This document shows, in pieces, positions 11,079-21,395 of a stretch of DNA of 64,000 nt. Location: positions 31,408,001 to 31,472,000 of the forward strand of contig OX637394.1 in assembly GCA_951799425.1 (NCBI GenBank), given 5' to 3'. The DNA comes from Ilex aquifolium (lineage: Eukaryota > Streptophyta > Magnoliopsida > Aquifoliales > Aquifoliaceae). Within the stretch, counting starts at the first letter, position 1. Every line of letters begins with the position of its first letter. The translations under genes were made by a program, and so were the position numbers. The notes under the pieces were generated by a model. It did no database searches and was not told the origin of the DNA. It worked only from the letters and a program-made list of their open reading frames with translations.

Positions 11079-11970
11079 CTTGGCTATATGACTCTTAATA
11101 TCCTCAATGTTTTGTGAAGTTGATCTTTAAAATCATTGAATGCATAGGTAGACTGTATTAAAACTCATTTGGCTTTGAATAAACTGATTCATGGTGTATT
11201 CTAAACTCTTCTTATGTAGGGGTTGATAAGGCTGATATGGCTATTGAGTCTGAGGTTGTGGTGGAAGCTGACCTGGTTGTTAACTCACAAGCTGTGTGTT
11301 TTTCCAACTAAAATTTGGTTGATTCCGTCACCCTGGATTGTAGGTTTTAGAGTATGGATTTGAATATGGCTTGTTATAGTTTGAAATATCATTTGTTTGT
11401 TCCATCAAAACCTCCTTGAAGGCTGATCAATAGGTGACACAACAAAAACTTCTTTCACTTCTTTCATCTCTAGAGCATCTAGCTTTCAAGAAAGAGTAGT
11501 CATTCTGGCCCTCAGGTCATCATCCTCTTGTAACACGTATTTCCCACTGTAGGATGTGGATGTCTTGGTTTAAACAATATTTGGTGTGGTCGAGTCCCAC
11601 ATTTGAGAACTCTTAGAAATTGTATCAAAAAAATCAAATGCCTCATCGGGATTCTTACCCTTGAATTCTCCCTGGGCCATTATTTCAACAAACTGGTGCA
11701 TTGTAGAAGGAAGGGCATCATAAAAAACCAACTAGGGTTTAACTCTCAAATGTGTGATATGAGCAAGCTTGTTGAAGATCCTTAAATCTCTCCCAACATT
11801 GAAAAAAAGTTTCTCCCTCTTTCACATAAAAATTCATAATTTGACATCTTAATGCATTAGTGCGATGCACAGGAAAGAATTTCTTGAAAAATTCAGTTTG
11901 CAAAACTTACCAACTTGGAATAGATTGAACTTTCAAAGAATTTAGCCACTGTTTAGCTTTATCATTGCTA
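11079..11970 (-). pseudogene. Element B: gag (capsid part), degraded
   Basis: No long ORF, but the minus-strand translation from 11970 reads NDKAKQWLNSLKVQSIPSWQ, then FFKKFFPVHRTNALRCQIMNF and GETFFQCWERFKDLQQACSY. This is the retrotransposon gag signature of Athila elements (AxxWLNSL...W..F..KFFP...L..F.Q...E....AWERFK.L). Multiple stops and frameshifts follow. The N-terminal half of gag is missing: at about 11965 the sequence passes directly into an LTR fragment. The plus-strand frame 11603-11785 is a shadow. Confidence 0.75.
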
Positions 11971-12602
11971 TATAAAAGCAAGAAGAATGAGATAATCTCA
12001 TTACAATGTAACACAAATAAAAAAACTAACGTAAGAAATCCTTTTCCAAGTAAAAAGTATGTAAAATAATGTTGAAGAAAAGAAATTCTGGCTTAGGAGT
12101 ATTTGGGGTAGGGTTTCTTCTTCTATGGATCTGACTTTCTTCTCTGGCGAAGTTCTACCTTTCAAAATGGCTGAACTAGCTTATTTATAGGCTCCAGGAG
12201 GGGGTTCAGAGGCCACAGACACCCAGGGTAACAAATTACAGCTTTTTGTTGCACATTTGGACCAATAGGGAAAGAGGAGAGCTTAAGGCTATTAGCCATC
12301 GTCTGGACGGTGCTAATCCACTAAATTTTTGCTTGCAACCTCCCTTGTTGACTTGTTGGCGTTGGGATTGTGGTTTACCATCCGGATGTTGGCTGCCTTA
12401 TTCTAAATTATGCTTTCCTCCCTCCTTTGTTCATCTTTTGCACTTTTGTCCTTCCAAATTCTCATAATCACGCATGAAACCCTACAAGATATACAAATTA
12501 AATATTAGCCACAATATAACTCAATTTAATCTTTTTAATTCAATTAACGCACATTATTAACCCTAAACCCTAATTCAATTCCACACTTTTTAGGGTTAAT
12601 CA
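11960..12602 (-). mobile_element. Truncated LTR of element B (same family as L, inverted)
   Basis: On the minus strand it starts TGATTAACCCTAAAAAGTG at 12602 and follows solo LTR L (6614 onward) for about 640 bp. Shared landmarks are the AGGGTTTAGGGTTAA block, a CCGTCC...CGATGG stretch, the CTCCAGG...CCTATAAATA promoter region and GTAATGAGAT-ATCTCA. It breaks at TATAGCAATGA (about 11965), the same word present at the matching place in L (about 7311-7322) and inside gag. The rest of the LTR, the primer site and the gag start have been lost. Confidence 0.8.
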
Positions 12603-15378
12603 AGTGGTGAGAAGCTCTTCATTAGAACGGGAGCAAGAGGAAGAACTGTCGAGTGTCTTAAGGAAACACAAAAGAGCGATCAGTTGGACTATTGTCGACA
12701 TCAAGGGAATTAGCCCTCTCATTTGTACTCATAGAATATATCTTGACGTGGATGTTAAGCCATCCCGACAACCACAAAAGAGACTCAATCCAATTATGAA
12801 GGATGTGGTTAGAGATGAAGTGCTCAAGCTACTTGATGTGGGAATCATCTTTGTGATTGTCGAATGTAAGTGGGTCAATCCCACACAAGTAGTACCCAAA
12901 AAGTAGGGAATAATGGTGGTCACCAATGAGGAGAATGAATTGATCCCAACTCAGGTGTTCACCGGTTGGAGAGTTTGCAAAGACTACTGGAAGCTAAACT
13001 CATGCACTCGCAAGGATCATTTTATGTTACCATTCCTTGATCAGGTGTTGGAAAGGGTAGCAGGACATCTATTTTATTGCTTCTTGGATAGCTACTATGG
13101 CTATAATCAAATAGAGATCACCCTGGAAGACCAAGAAAAAAATACATTCACTTGCACTTTTGGAACATATGCCTATTGTCGAATGTCATTTGCCTCGGTC
13201 ACCTTTCAAAGGTATGATGGGGATCTTCAGTAATATTTTGGAGAAGATCATAGAAATTTTCTTGTATGACTTCTCGGTGTTTGGAGACTCTTTCGAAGGA
13301 TGCTTGGGAAACTTGGGGAAAGTATTGGAGAGGTGTGAGAGAAGAACTTGGTGCTTAACTAGGAGAAGTGTCATTTATGGTGACTCAAGGGATTGTACTG
13401 GGTCACATTATGATTGCAAAGGGAATAGAGGTGGACAAGTCCAAAGTTGAAGCAATTTCCAATTTGCCTACTCACAAGATCGTCAAATACATTAGGTCAT
13501 TTCTTGGCCATGCAAGTTTTTATCGTCTTTTCATTAAGGATTTTTGTGCATTGGCAAGACCCTTGACAAATTTGTTGGCAAAGGATGTCCTATTTGTGTG
13601 GTTGAATGATTGTGAGTCATCTTTTCAAAAACTTAAAATTATGCTAATTTCACCTCCAATCATGCAACCACAGAATTGGGAACTCCCATTTGAGCTCATG
13701 TGCGACATGAGTGATTACATGGTCGGCACAGTGCTAGGTCAAAGGCAAGACAAGAAATCTCATGTCATAAACTACGCTAGCAAAACCTTAAATAATGCTC
13801 AACTGAACTATACTACCACTAAAAAGGAGTTGCTAACCGTAGTGTTTTCCATAGATAAATTTAGGTTGTACATCATTGGTTCGCCTATAGTAGTCTACAC
13901 TAATCACTTTGCTTTGAAGTATTTGTTGTATAAGTAGGATGTCAAATCGAGACTCATTAGGTGGATCCTCCTCCTTCAAGAATTCCATTTGAGCATCAAA
14001 GACAAGAAAGAAGTTGAGAATGTGGTGGCGGGCCATTTATCACGACTTGTTGTCCAAGACACCAAGGAGCACATCCTTATCCCTGACTCTTTCCTAGACA
14101 AGCATTTATTTTCCATTCATTCAGTTTTTCCATGGTGTGCAGACATTTGTATTTTTCTTTCCACTAGATAAATGCCCTCACATTGGAGCTCGAAGGACAA
14201 GAGAAAATTTATGGTAGAGGTGAAGTACTTTTACTTTGATAATCCATACCTGTTCAAGTATTGCCTACACCAAGTCATGAGGAGATGCATACCAAACAAG
14301 GAACAACGAGATGTCCTTTCCTTCTGCTATTCTGAAGCATGTGGCGGGCACTTCTCTTTCAAGAAAACTTCAGCTAAGATCTTACAAAGTAATTTTTACT
14401 GGCCTACATTATTTAAAGATTGATTTTCATATTGCAAACAATGTGATAGGTGTCAAAGGCTAGGAAGTGTGACCCATAGGAACACATGCCCTTACCCCTT
14501 ATTTGTAATAGAAATCTTTGATTGTTAGAGTATCGATTTCATGGGTCCCTTCCCAGTTTCTTTGCTATCTTTACATACTTCTGTCAGTTGATTATGTGTC
14601 TAAATGGGTAGAGGCAATCTCGACTAAGACCAATGACCACCAGGTTGTGGTCAAGTTCTTAAAAGAAAATATTCTATCTAGGTTTGTGATGCCTCGAGCT
14701 GTGATAAGTGATGGTGGTTTACATTTCTACAATAGGCCATCTGCTTCATTGATGCATAAGTATGGCACAACATATAAGGTGTCCACTGTATATCACCGGC
14801 AGGCTAATGGCCAAGCTGAGTTAACCAATAAGGAGATAAAAAACATACTCGGGAAGATGGTTAACCCTAACCGAAAGGATTGGCCACTTAGATTGACGGA
14901 TGCCTTATGGGCTTACCGTACTGCTTACAAAACCATTCTTGGTATATCCCCATATAGGTTAGTCTATGGCAAGACCTGTCACTTGCCAAAGGAGATGGAG
15001 CACAGTGCATATTGGGCCATAAAGATTTTGAATTTCAATCTAGGCCTAATTGGGAATCATAGGAAGTTGGAGATCAATGAGTTGGAAGAGATCCGTAGGG
15101 ATGCATACGAGAGCTCTAGAATTCACAAAGAAAGGGCTAAAATTTTTCATGACAAATCCATTATAAGGAAAACATTTGAGTCTGGCCAAAAAGTGCTCTT
15201 GTATAATTCCCACCTCTCCATTTTCCAAGGAAAACTTCGATCTCGATGGGATGGCCCCTACATTGTCAAGGTGGCCTACCCACATGGAGTTGTGGACATA
15301 GAAAAATCGGAGGATGGCAAGACATTCAAGGTCAATGACCAAAGACTTAAACCATTATTTGAGGGTATTGAACTCTAG
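12603..15378 (+). pseudogene. Element K: pol, RT-RNase H-integrase (Athila-like)
   Basis: A long, lightly damaged pol. RT starts in EREQEEELSSVLRKHKRAIS and has IKGISPLICTHRIYLD, SRQPQKRLN, KWVNPTQVVPKK, a TAG at 12904, then GWRVCKDYWKLNSCTRKDHF. FGLCNAPATF is shortened to F-A-S-V-T-F near 13190, and frameshifts occur at about 13215 and 13360. The catalytic pair reads F-L-Y-D-F (Tyr codon 13265-13267). RNase H (13368-13937) has LPFELMCDMSDYMVGTVLGQ and TKKELLTVVF. Integrase (14172-14423, 14518-15378) keeps the zinc region and D-D-E: IDFMGPFP (about 14530), VISDGG (about 14700), QAELTNKE (about 14815). It ends with DQRLKPLFEGIEL. Protease and gag are missing to the left, where B's LTR abuts. 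Confidence 0.9.
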
Positions 15379-16204
15379 AAAGTTAAGGAGGAATTAGTTG
15401 ATCCGGTATACCCAGATCTTGTTGAGTATTTTTTTTAGTAAATGCTAGTGTACAGTAGTTTTTTTTATTATTATTACTCTATTTTACTATTTATATTGTT
15501 GACTTACTTTCTATTGTACATAGTGTTTTTATTTGTTTTTTGTAGCCAGTTAAAAAGCACAGTGTGAGGTGTTTTCTTATCCTTCTTGTATTTAAATTTA
15601 CCTCATCGCATTGCACATCTTTTTTGTTACATTAAGGACAATGCTTAGTTCAAGTTGGGGGGGGGGGGGTGAGGTGCACCATTATTTTGTTGATAAATTG
15701 AAAATTTGATGAAATTTGAAATTTTTTTTGAAAAAATATCTAATATTGAACTATATTTTTCCTTCTAACTGTATGGGACTTGTGTTTGCTTAACCTAGAA
15801 CTTGAAATTTTAACATATGAGTGCACCATAGAATTTTATCCTATGCATAAGTATCACATGCACGTCTTCATTCAAACTCAACCAAAAGTGCACCATGAAA
15901 GTGTCATTTTTGAAATTTATTGAAAAAGATTCACATCTTGTAGAGCTTGACATAAGTAGTAGAGATGAATGAAGTACTCTTGTGAGCTACTGTGCCATTC
16001 CTTGTTAGAGGATTTGTTGGAGGATTAACTTACATGTACTCAAAATAAAATAAAATAAAATTGATTTAATTTTGTTCAATAATCTCATTATTCTTGTTTT
16101 GGTTAGTGTGCAAAAAGATAGTTAATTGACTTGATCTGAAATGCATAGTAGTATTTTTCCATGTATCTCTGAGAAATGATTTTAGGCTTCTTTGATCAAC
16201 CTTG
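15379..16204 (+). other. Element K: 3' noncoding region, first part
   Basis: No gene. It contains a polypurine-like tract after GGACAATGCTTAGTTCAAGTT ending in 13 G (15657-15669), then TGAGGTGCACCATT. The whole stretch 15600-16204 matches the internal 3' region of element C (19660-20200), including the CATATGAGTGCACCATAGAATTTTATCCTATGC block. So K and C share this module. C is inserted at its end, with duplicated CCTTG at 16200-16204. Confidence 0.75.
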
Positions 16205-18056
16205 TGATGAGCACATAATATTGCATATTTGAAGGGCTCATTACATGCATTTTAACTCAACTTTTGCATTTAAGTGCTTAGAAGTTAGCCGTTTTGAACT
16301 ATAATGTTGATATTTTGATGTTGCAACCTTTTATAGCTTAAGTGATTGATTTTAGGACATTGCAACCTTGATGGATGTGTGGTGAAGGTATGGACACAAT
16401 ACATGAAGAATTGGAGGCTTAAAAGTGAAGAAATCAAGAAGGCATTGGTGCTTGGGAACAAGGGCACCAGCTGCAGCAACAATTGGAAGTACTGCCTCTG
16501 AATTCCTCCATTTTTACCATGATCTACTCAGAATTTGGAAAAGTTCAAAACATGAAAGTTGTAGATATGGGTGTCTTCTGTTTGGTGTCAAAATTTCAGC
16601 CCAATCCAACGGTTAGATCAAGAGTTATGACGATTCTACCGAAGGTGGTCCAGTGCAGAAAAACAGTACCGGTACTCGGTACCGGTACCAAATGGTACCG
16701 GTACCTAGTACCGGTACTCCGGACCATCTGGTCGCGAAAACAGCCTGTAACTCAACTTTGAGGCTTGGGGGTCCCACCTACACTTCTCCCACGCCTATCC
16801 CAACATTTCCTTACACATTTGCAGGTCTCTTACACATTTTGGAAGACTTTTGAGGCTTGGCATTCAAGGAGGAAGAGAGAGAAATGGGCTTCCATGTGGG
16901 TTGCAGGCTAGCCTGTCCAAGGCTTCAACTCAGCCCCTCTTTGGTGTAAGACCTGCACACACCTAGGGGGGACCCTCCATGGACGAAATTGAAGGCTCTC
17001 ACTCTCCATTATACATTCAACATTCAACACACAAAAAGAGGGGTTGGCTACCTAAGCTTAGGAGTAGAGATAGAGAGCTCCAAGGAGGAAGAAAATGAAT
17101 AGTGTAATGTAATTTCGTTTTTGCACTTCTTCCATCCTTTTCCATGTAATCTATTGTAAGACTTGTTTAAAGTTTTGTTTATTGTCTTTAATCTCATTTA
17201 TTTCAAGAACTTTGCAAGTTTCAATACACCATTTTACATTTCACCATTGTTGCTCAAGTTCTTCATTTTCAAGCTTAAAATGGGTATTGAATATTTTTCT
17301 CCTTAGTTTACGATTTCTTGCTTTAAGATAAGTTTCATGCTTCATGCTTCATGTCTTCATTATATCTATTTACATTATTATGCTTGTCTTTCATTTTACC
17401 ATGAGTAGTTAGATTTAAGTTGGTAAATCCAAAGGAAAATTTCTCTTGGGGATTCCATTTCAACTCATTCTCCTCCCTCCCTTAAGAGTCCAATGGTTCG
17501 GTTTGATGGGGTTGAGAGTGGATGAATTGGTGCCTTTGATATTCCGTAGACTTGTCACGGTTTATTCTTAGATCATCACCAACCTCATCCCTTGCTTCCC
17601 CCGAATCAATTGTTCATTCATGCTCTATCGGAGTTAAGGAGGGATTGGAGTTGAAATGGTAGTCCTATTGGAGTGACTTCCTTTGGATTAGCCAACATTG
17701 TTTTCTTGCATTTTCCATACATAAACACAACCACAAAACACAAATACAAGATTTTACACTTTCTTTTCTCTTTTGCAAAATCACCTTCCATAGAATTCCC
17801 TTTCCTTCCTTGAGGAGACGACCTTGGAATACTTTCCAAGTAAAACACACGACAACGAAAGACTCCTTGCGATTGGGGAGCACTTTTGTTCACCACACAC
17901 GCATTCCATTACATCTATTTTGTTGTTGTTTCCTATCTTATTGCATCATCCGGAGGGAGAGTGACACTCCCCCATCACTATAAGCCACATACACACATTG
18001 AGGGTGAGGGTGATGTTTAGAGGTTAGGAAACAACGACGTAATTTTCAATCAATCA
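16205..18056 (+). mobile_element. Element C 5' LTR
   Basis: A 1852-bp LTR. It matches the 3' LTR with about five substitutions over the first ~1570 bp, then diverges sharply from about 17775 to the end. It holds a GTACCGGTAC palindrome cluster (16664-16722) and ends TTTTCAATCAATCA. ORFs at 16425-16853 and 17618-17896 are chance frames repeated in the other LTR. Confidence 0.92.
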
Positions 18057-18059
18057 TTT

Positions 18060-18077
18060 TGGCGCCGTTGCCGGGGA
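18060..18077 (+). promoter_or_regulatory. Primer-binding site, tRNA-Asp type
   Basis: TGGCGCCGTTGCCGGGGA, complementary to the 3' end of plant tRNA-Asp (GUC) as I know it. It lies three bases after the 5' LTR of C and is usual for Athila/Tat elements. Confidence 0.9.
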
Positions 18078-18196
18078 AGGTTAAGCGTCGAGTTCGGAGG
18101 TGATTTTGGGCGGCATGGTAAGTCTCGTGATTTTCATCACGGGCCAAGGTATGTCGTTTCTTTTGTAAATATTTTGTTTTAGTTTGTGTTTTTATT

Positions 18197-19156
18197 ATGT
18201 CTTATAATTTCTATGAAAATGTATCAAATGCCCCATATTATGAAAATGTGTGTGAGATTTGTGATGACTATGGGCACATTACTAGTGAGTGCCCAAGAAT
18301 GGCCTCTTATTTTGAAAACGTTTGCAAGATTTGTGGTGAGTATGGGCACTTCACTAGTGAGTGCCCAATAAATGCCCCTTATTTTGAAAACGTTTGCGAA
18401 ATTTGTGGTGAGTATGGACACCTCACTAATGAATGCCCAAGAAATTATCCGGTTCAAGACTTTGCATGCGAAGGTTCAAATTCATTTTTGGCCTCCGAAA
18501 ATTTTTACCCCAACCATTATGATACACCGAGTTATTCGAGTTATGGTTGGGAGAATGAACCTTGCAATTTTTCATCCAATCTCACACCACCAAATGAATT
18601 TTTCCAATATCCAACATACGAGAACTCAACCGAAGAAGAATTGGAAAATATTTTGTGCGATTTTATGCAATACCAAATGGAATTCAATGCCCAAATAACC
18701 CAACAACTTGATACATTGACTAATGCTATAATTGCTATGGATGAAGAACAACATTTGGAGCATAGTCAATGTATTGAGGTTGATCATCCCAATGGAAGGC
18801 ATACTGATGTTGAATCTCCCACCACTCTAGATTGTGAAACATTTAATGAAGTTATTATCTCACATGAGGCTAATGAGCCCAAGGTAATTTTGCCATCTTT
18901 GAGTGGTGTTGAGATTCACATTTCTCAACTTGGGGAGGGCATTGAAATGGAGTCAAGTGTTATTAATGAGAAATTGCATATTCCATTTGTTGCATTGCAT
19001 AAACTCGCATACATCATGGTTCAGTTGAGATTTTTGAATTATTATCCCTTGTATGGTTGGATAGATTGGATAGAAAGGGCATTTATACAACAAAAAAATT
19101 TTAAAATCAAAAAAATCCATGGGCGTAAGGTCATATCCGAATTGAAGCCGGATTGA
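18197..19156 (+). CDS. Element C gag-like protein with three zinc knuckles
   Basis: Intact 319-codon ORF, the only one in element C. Residues about 15-90 carry three regularly spaced CX2CX4HX4C knuckles (CEICDDYGHITSEC, CKICGEYGHFTSEC, CEICGEYGHLTNEC), each preceded by an A-P-Y/S-Y-F/Y-E-N-V phrase. This is a tandem internal duplication of about 28 residues. A Asn/Tyr/Phe-rich stretch follows, then an acidic helix-prone segment (EEELENILCDFMQYQMEFNA). The tail (LHIPFVALHKLAYIMVQLRF...RKVISELKPD) resembles nothing I can name. Zinc knuckles suggest nucleic-acid binding, as in Gag nucleocapsid; there is no capsid signature, so packaging may depend on another Gag. Start ATG 18197 is the first in frame. 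Confidence 0.75.
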   Translation: MSYNFYENVSNAPYYENVCEICDDYGHITSECPRMASYFENVCKICGEYGHFTSECPINAPYFENVCEICGEYGHLTNECPRNYPVQDFACEGSNSFLASENFYPNHYDTPSYSSYGWENEPCNFSSNLTPPNEFFQYPTYENSTEEELENILCDFMQYQMEFNAQITQQLDTLTNAIIAMDEEQHLEHSQCIEVDHPNGRHTDVESPTTLDCETFNEVIISHEANEPKVILPSLSGVEIHISQLGEGIEMESSVINEKLHIPFVALHKLAYIMVQLRFLNYYPLYGWIDWIERAFIQQKNFKIKKIHGRKVISELKPD

Positions 19157-19230
19157 CATGAGCCCTTGTTGTTTTGTTTCCATGTACATAGTAGTTAGAT
19201 CTCTTTTATTGTCATATTTTTATTTTTCAT

Positions 19231-19255
19231 GTCGCTGTAGTATAATGGTGAGTAT
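19231..19255 (+). other. tRNA-Asp 5'-half-like sequence
   Basis: GTCGCTGTAGTATAATGG followed by TGAGTAT resembles bases 1-25 of plant tRNA-Asp (acceptor strand, D-arm, A-box), with three mismatches to the sequence I know. It stops before the anticodon arm, so it is not a tRNA gene. Element C is primed by tRNA-Asp, which makes the match notable. Confidence 0.6.
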
Positions 19256-19318
19256 CATTGTAGTTTAGATTTTAACATGAAGCATGTTTCAGCGGGAGTA
19301 GTTTGGCAGACAAAGCAG

Positions 19319-19449
19319 AACAGTACCGGTACTCGGTACCGGTACCAAATGGTACCGGTACCCAGTACCGGTACTAAAAGTCTACTGGAATCGCAGTACC
19401 GGTACTCGGTACCGGTACCATATGGTACCGGTACCCAGTACCGGTACTG
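19319..19449. repeat. Paired near-perfect palindromes built from GTACCGGTAC
   Basis: Two units, each AGTACCGGTACT-c-GGTACCGGTACC, a 4-base centre (AAAT or ATAT), then the mirror image. Each could extrude as a cruciform of about 54 bp. One unit also sits in each LTR of C (16664-16722, 21855-21914). Confidence 0.9.
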
Positions 19450-20200
19450 TTTTCCTGACATGCCCAATCTCTGCAATGCTGCTCCACCTGCTTTTAGGGC
19501 CCCACCAACATTTCTCCCACATGTTCTAGTCTAAGTTGGGGGGTGTAAATAAGCTTTGTGTGTTTCATTTTCTCTTTTATGTTTTATAAAAAGAAAGAAA
19601 AAAAAAAGAAAAAATGGGGTATCTCATTTCCCATTTTACTTTCATTGTTTTCATTGCATGATTCCTTGTGCATTGAGGACAATGCATAGTTTAAGTTGGG
19701 GGGTGAGGTGCACCATTCACATGTTCCACCACTTTGTGTATAGAATAAGTTGAAAATGTGAAAATTTTGAAAAATTTTGGACAATTTTTGTGAAAAATAG
19801 TCAATATTGAACTATATTCCTCTATCCTAATTGTTATGGGATTTGTGAATACATGAGCACATTATAGAAGTTTATCCTATGCTTGAGTATCACATATGTG
19901 TTTTCTTTCAAACTCAACCATTGTGCACCTTGAATGTGTAATTTGGACAATTTACGGATTGAGTTCACATTTGAGTGCTTGACATGAATAGTGGAGATGA
20001 GTAAGTACCCGTGTGAGCTTTAGTGCCAATTCTTGTTTGGAGGGAACTTACATTTACTCAAGGAACAATTCTTCAAATTCCACATTTGTTCAATAATCTC
20101 ATTATGCTTGTTTTGGTTAGGTGTATTTGGGTAGTTGATTGACTTTGTCTTGATTGTACAATGCTCCCATATGCTTATCTAGAGATGATCTTAGGCCATT

Positions 20201-21380
20201 TTTTGAATGCTTTGAGCCTAAGCCTTTTTCTTGTGAAATTTATCCCTAGTGCCATGATTGAGCCTTAATTGAATTCATTTCTATGCCACACATGTAACCA
20301 AGCCAATGAAAAGAATAAATATCTACCTTACCTTGGTTGTTCCTAGTGCTAAGTATGGGTGATGATAAAAGAAAAGGAATGATGGTGTGGAAAATCAAAC
20401 AAAAGGGATGAAGGATGTTGAAACTCAAAAGAGTTCAATGGAAAAAGAATGAAAATCCAAGAAAAGGAGAGAAAGGGAGTGAAAAAGGAGAAAAAGAATG
20501 AGAAAAAGAAAAGGGAAAAATGTAAAGGAAAAGAAAGAAAAGAAACAAAGGGTGTGGTGATGGTGTGAAAATCAAAATCCCATAAAAGGGAAGTGTTTTT
20601 CTAAGATTAAGGTCATTCACCCGGAACAACCCTCTTTGTTATCCTATATCCTTCGTTTCCCTTACCACAACATCACCCCAAGGCCTCATTACAACCCATG
20701 AAAGTCCTAAAAGATCTAGAGAAGCATGGGGGATGTATACTTTTAAAGAAAAAAGAGAAGTTAATTTTGCTATCTAATGCCCTAGCATTCCTTTCATGAG
20801 ATTATGCCAAGGTTGTTTCATTTGTATACATGTGCTTCATTTTTGGATTATATGTGAGCATTTTGGTTTGTGAATAAGTTTCTATCTCACATATACACAT
20901 GGAGTGCATGCTAGGATAATCATTGAGTTATTCATTATTGAGAGAAAACCTTGGTGAGTTTTTGCATCAAAGCTTAATTTGGATAGCCATGTGAATGTGA
21001 ATTCCATTGTGTAAATGCTTAAATTACATGTCCATTTCACACACACACGAGTTTTGAAAGGAAATGTATAGGTGAATACTCTAGAATAGCATTTAAAGCT
21101 ATAATGTGTTGCATGTGTTTTTAGTTAGGATGTTTTGAACATAGCTTTTTATTGAAATCCCATCGCGAGTTAAGATAGGGGAATATACTTTAAATATTGG
21201 ATATTAGCAAGAAGTTTGTAGGTACCTTCACTGGAAACCTTCACGAGACAAAACTCGTCCACTAGGGATCACCTAGGGGTTTAAAGGCTTGTTGCATGTG
21301 CTAAATGCAATTGCGGAATTAGTAAAGGTTTATTTTTGTTTGCTTGCTTTTACATTTTGTTTGCTAGGGACTAGCAAAGC
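20201..21380 (+). other. Element C 3' noncoding region with purine-rich tract
   Basis: No gene. A nearly pure A/G stretch lies at about 20452-20550 (GAAAAAGGAGAAAAAGAATG and similar). Conserved text follows (GTGAGCATTTTGG..., GGTACCTTCACTGGAAACCT, ACTAGGGATCACCTAGG). It aligns with K at 23282-24244 plus 45746-45790 and with J at 62860-63480. Confidence 0.7.
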
Positions 21381-21395
21381 TTAAGTGGGGGGGTG
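21381..21395 (+). promoter_or_regulatory. Polypurine tract of element C
   Basis: TTAAGTGGGGGGGTG directly before the 3' LTR start TGATGAGC. It is the true plus-strand primer; the upstream G-tracts at 19538 and 19698 are look-alikes. Confidence 0.85.

Larger units (their letters stand above)
19157..20200 (+). other. Element C internal region: palindrome arrays, tRNA-Asp-like half, two G-tracts
   Basis: No gene. It holds a tRNA-Asp-like stretch (19231-19255) and two GTACCGGTAC palindrome clusters (19319-19375 and 19397-19449). Two AAGTTGGGGGGTG tracts follow (G-runs 19538-19543 and 19698-19703). From 19660 it is homologous to element K 15600-16204. Confidence 0.8.

Noticed and set aside
15657-15669. 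13-G tract as the LTR border of K
   Set aside because: The same text in C (19698) is internal, 1.7 kb before the true polypurine tract and LTR.
19231-19255. Complete tRNA-Asp gene
   Set aside because: Only the first 25 bases match; no anticodon arm, T arm or B-box follows.
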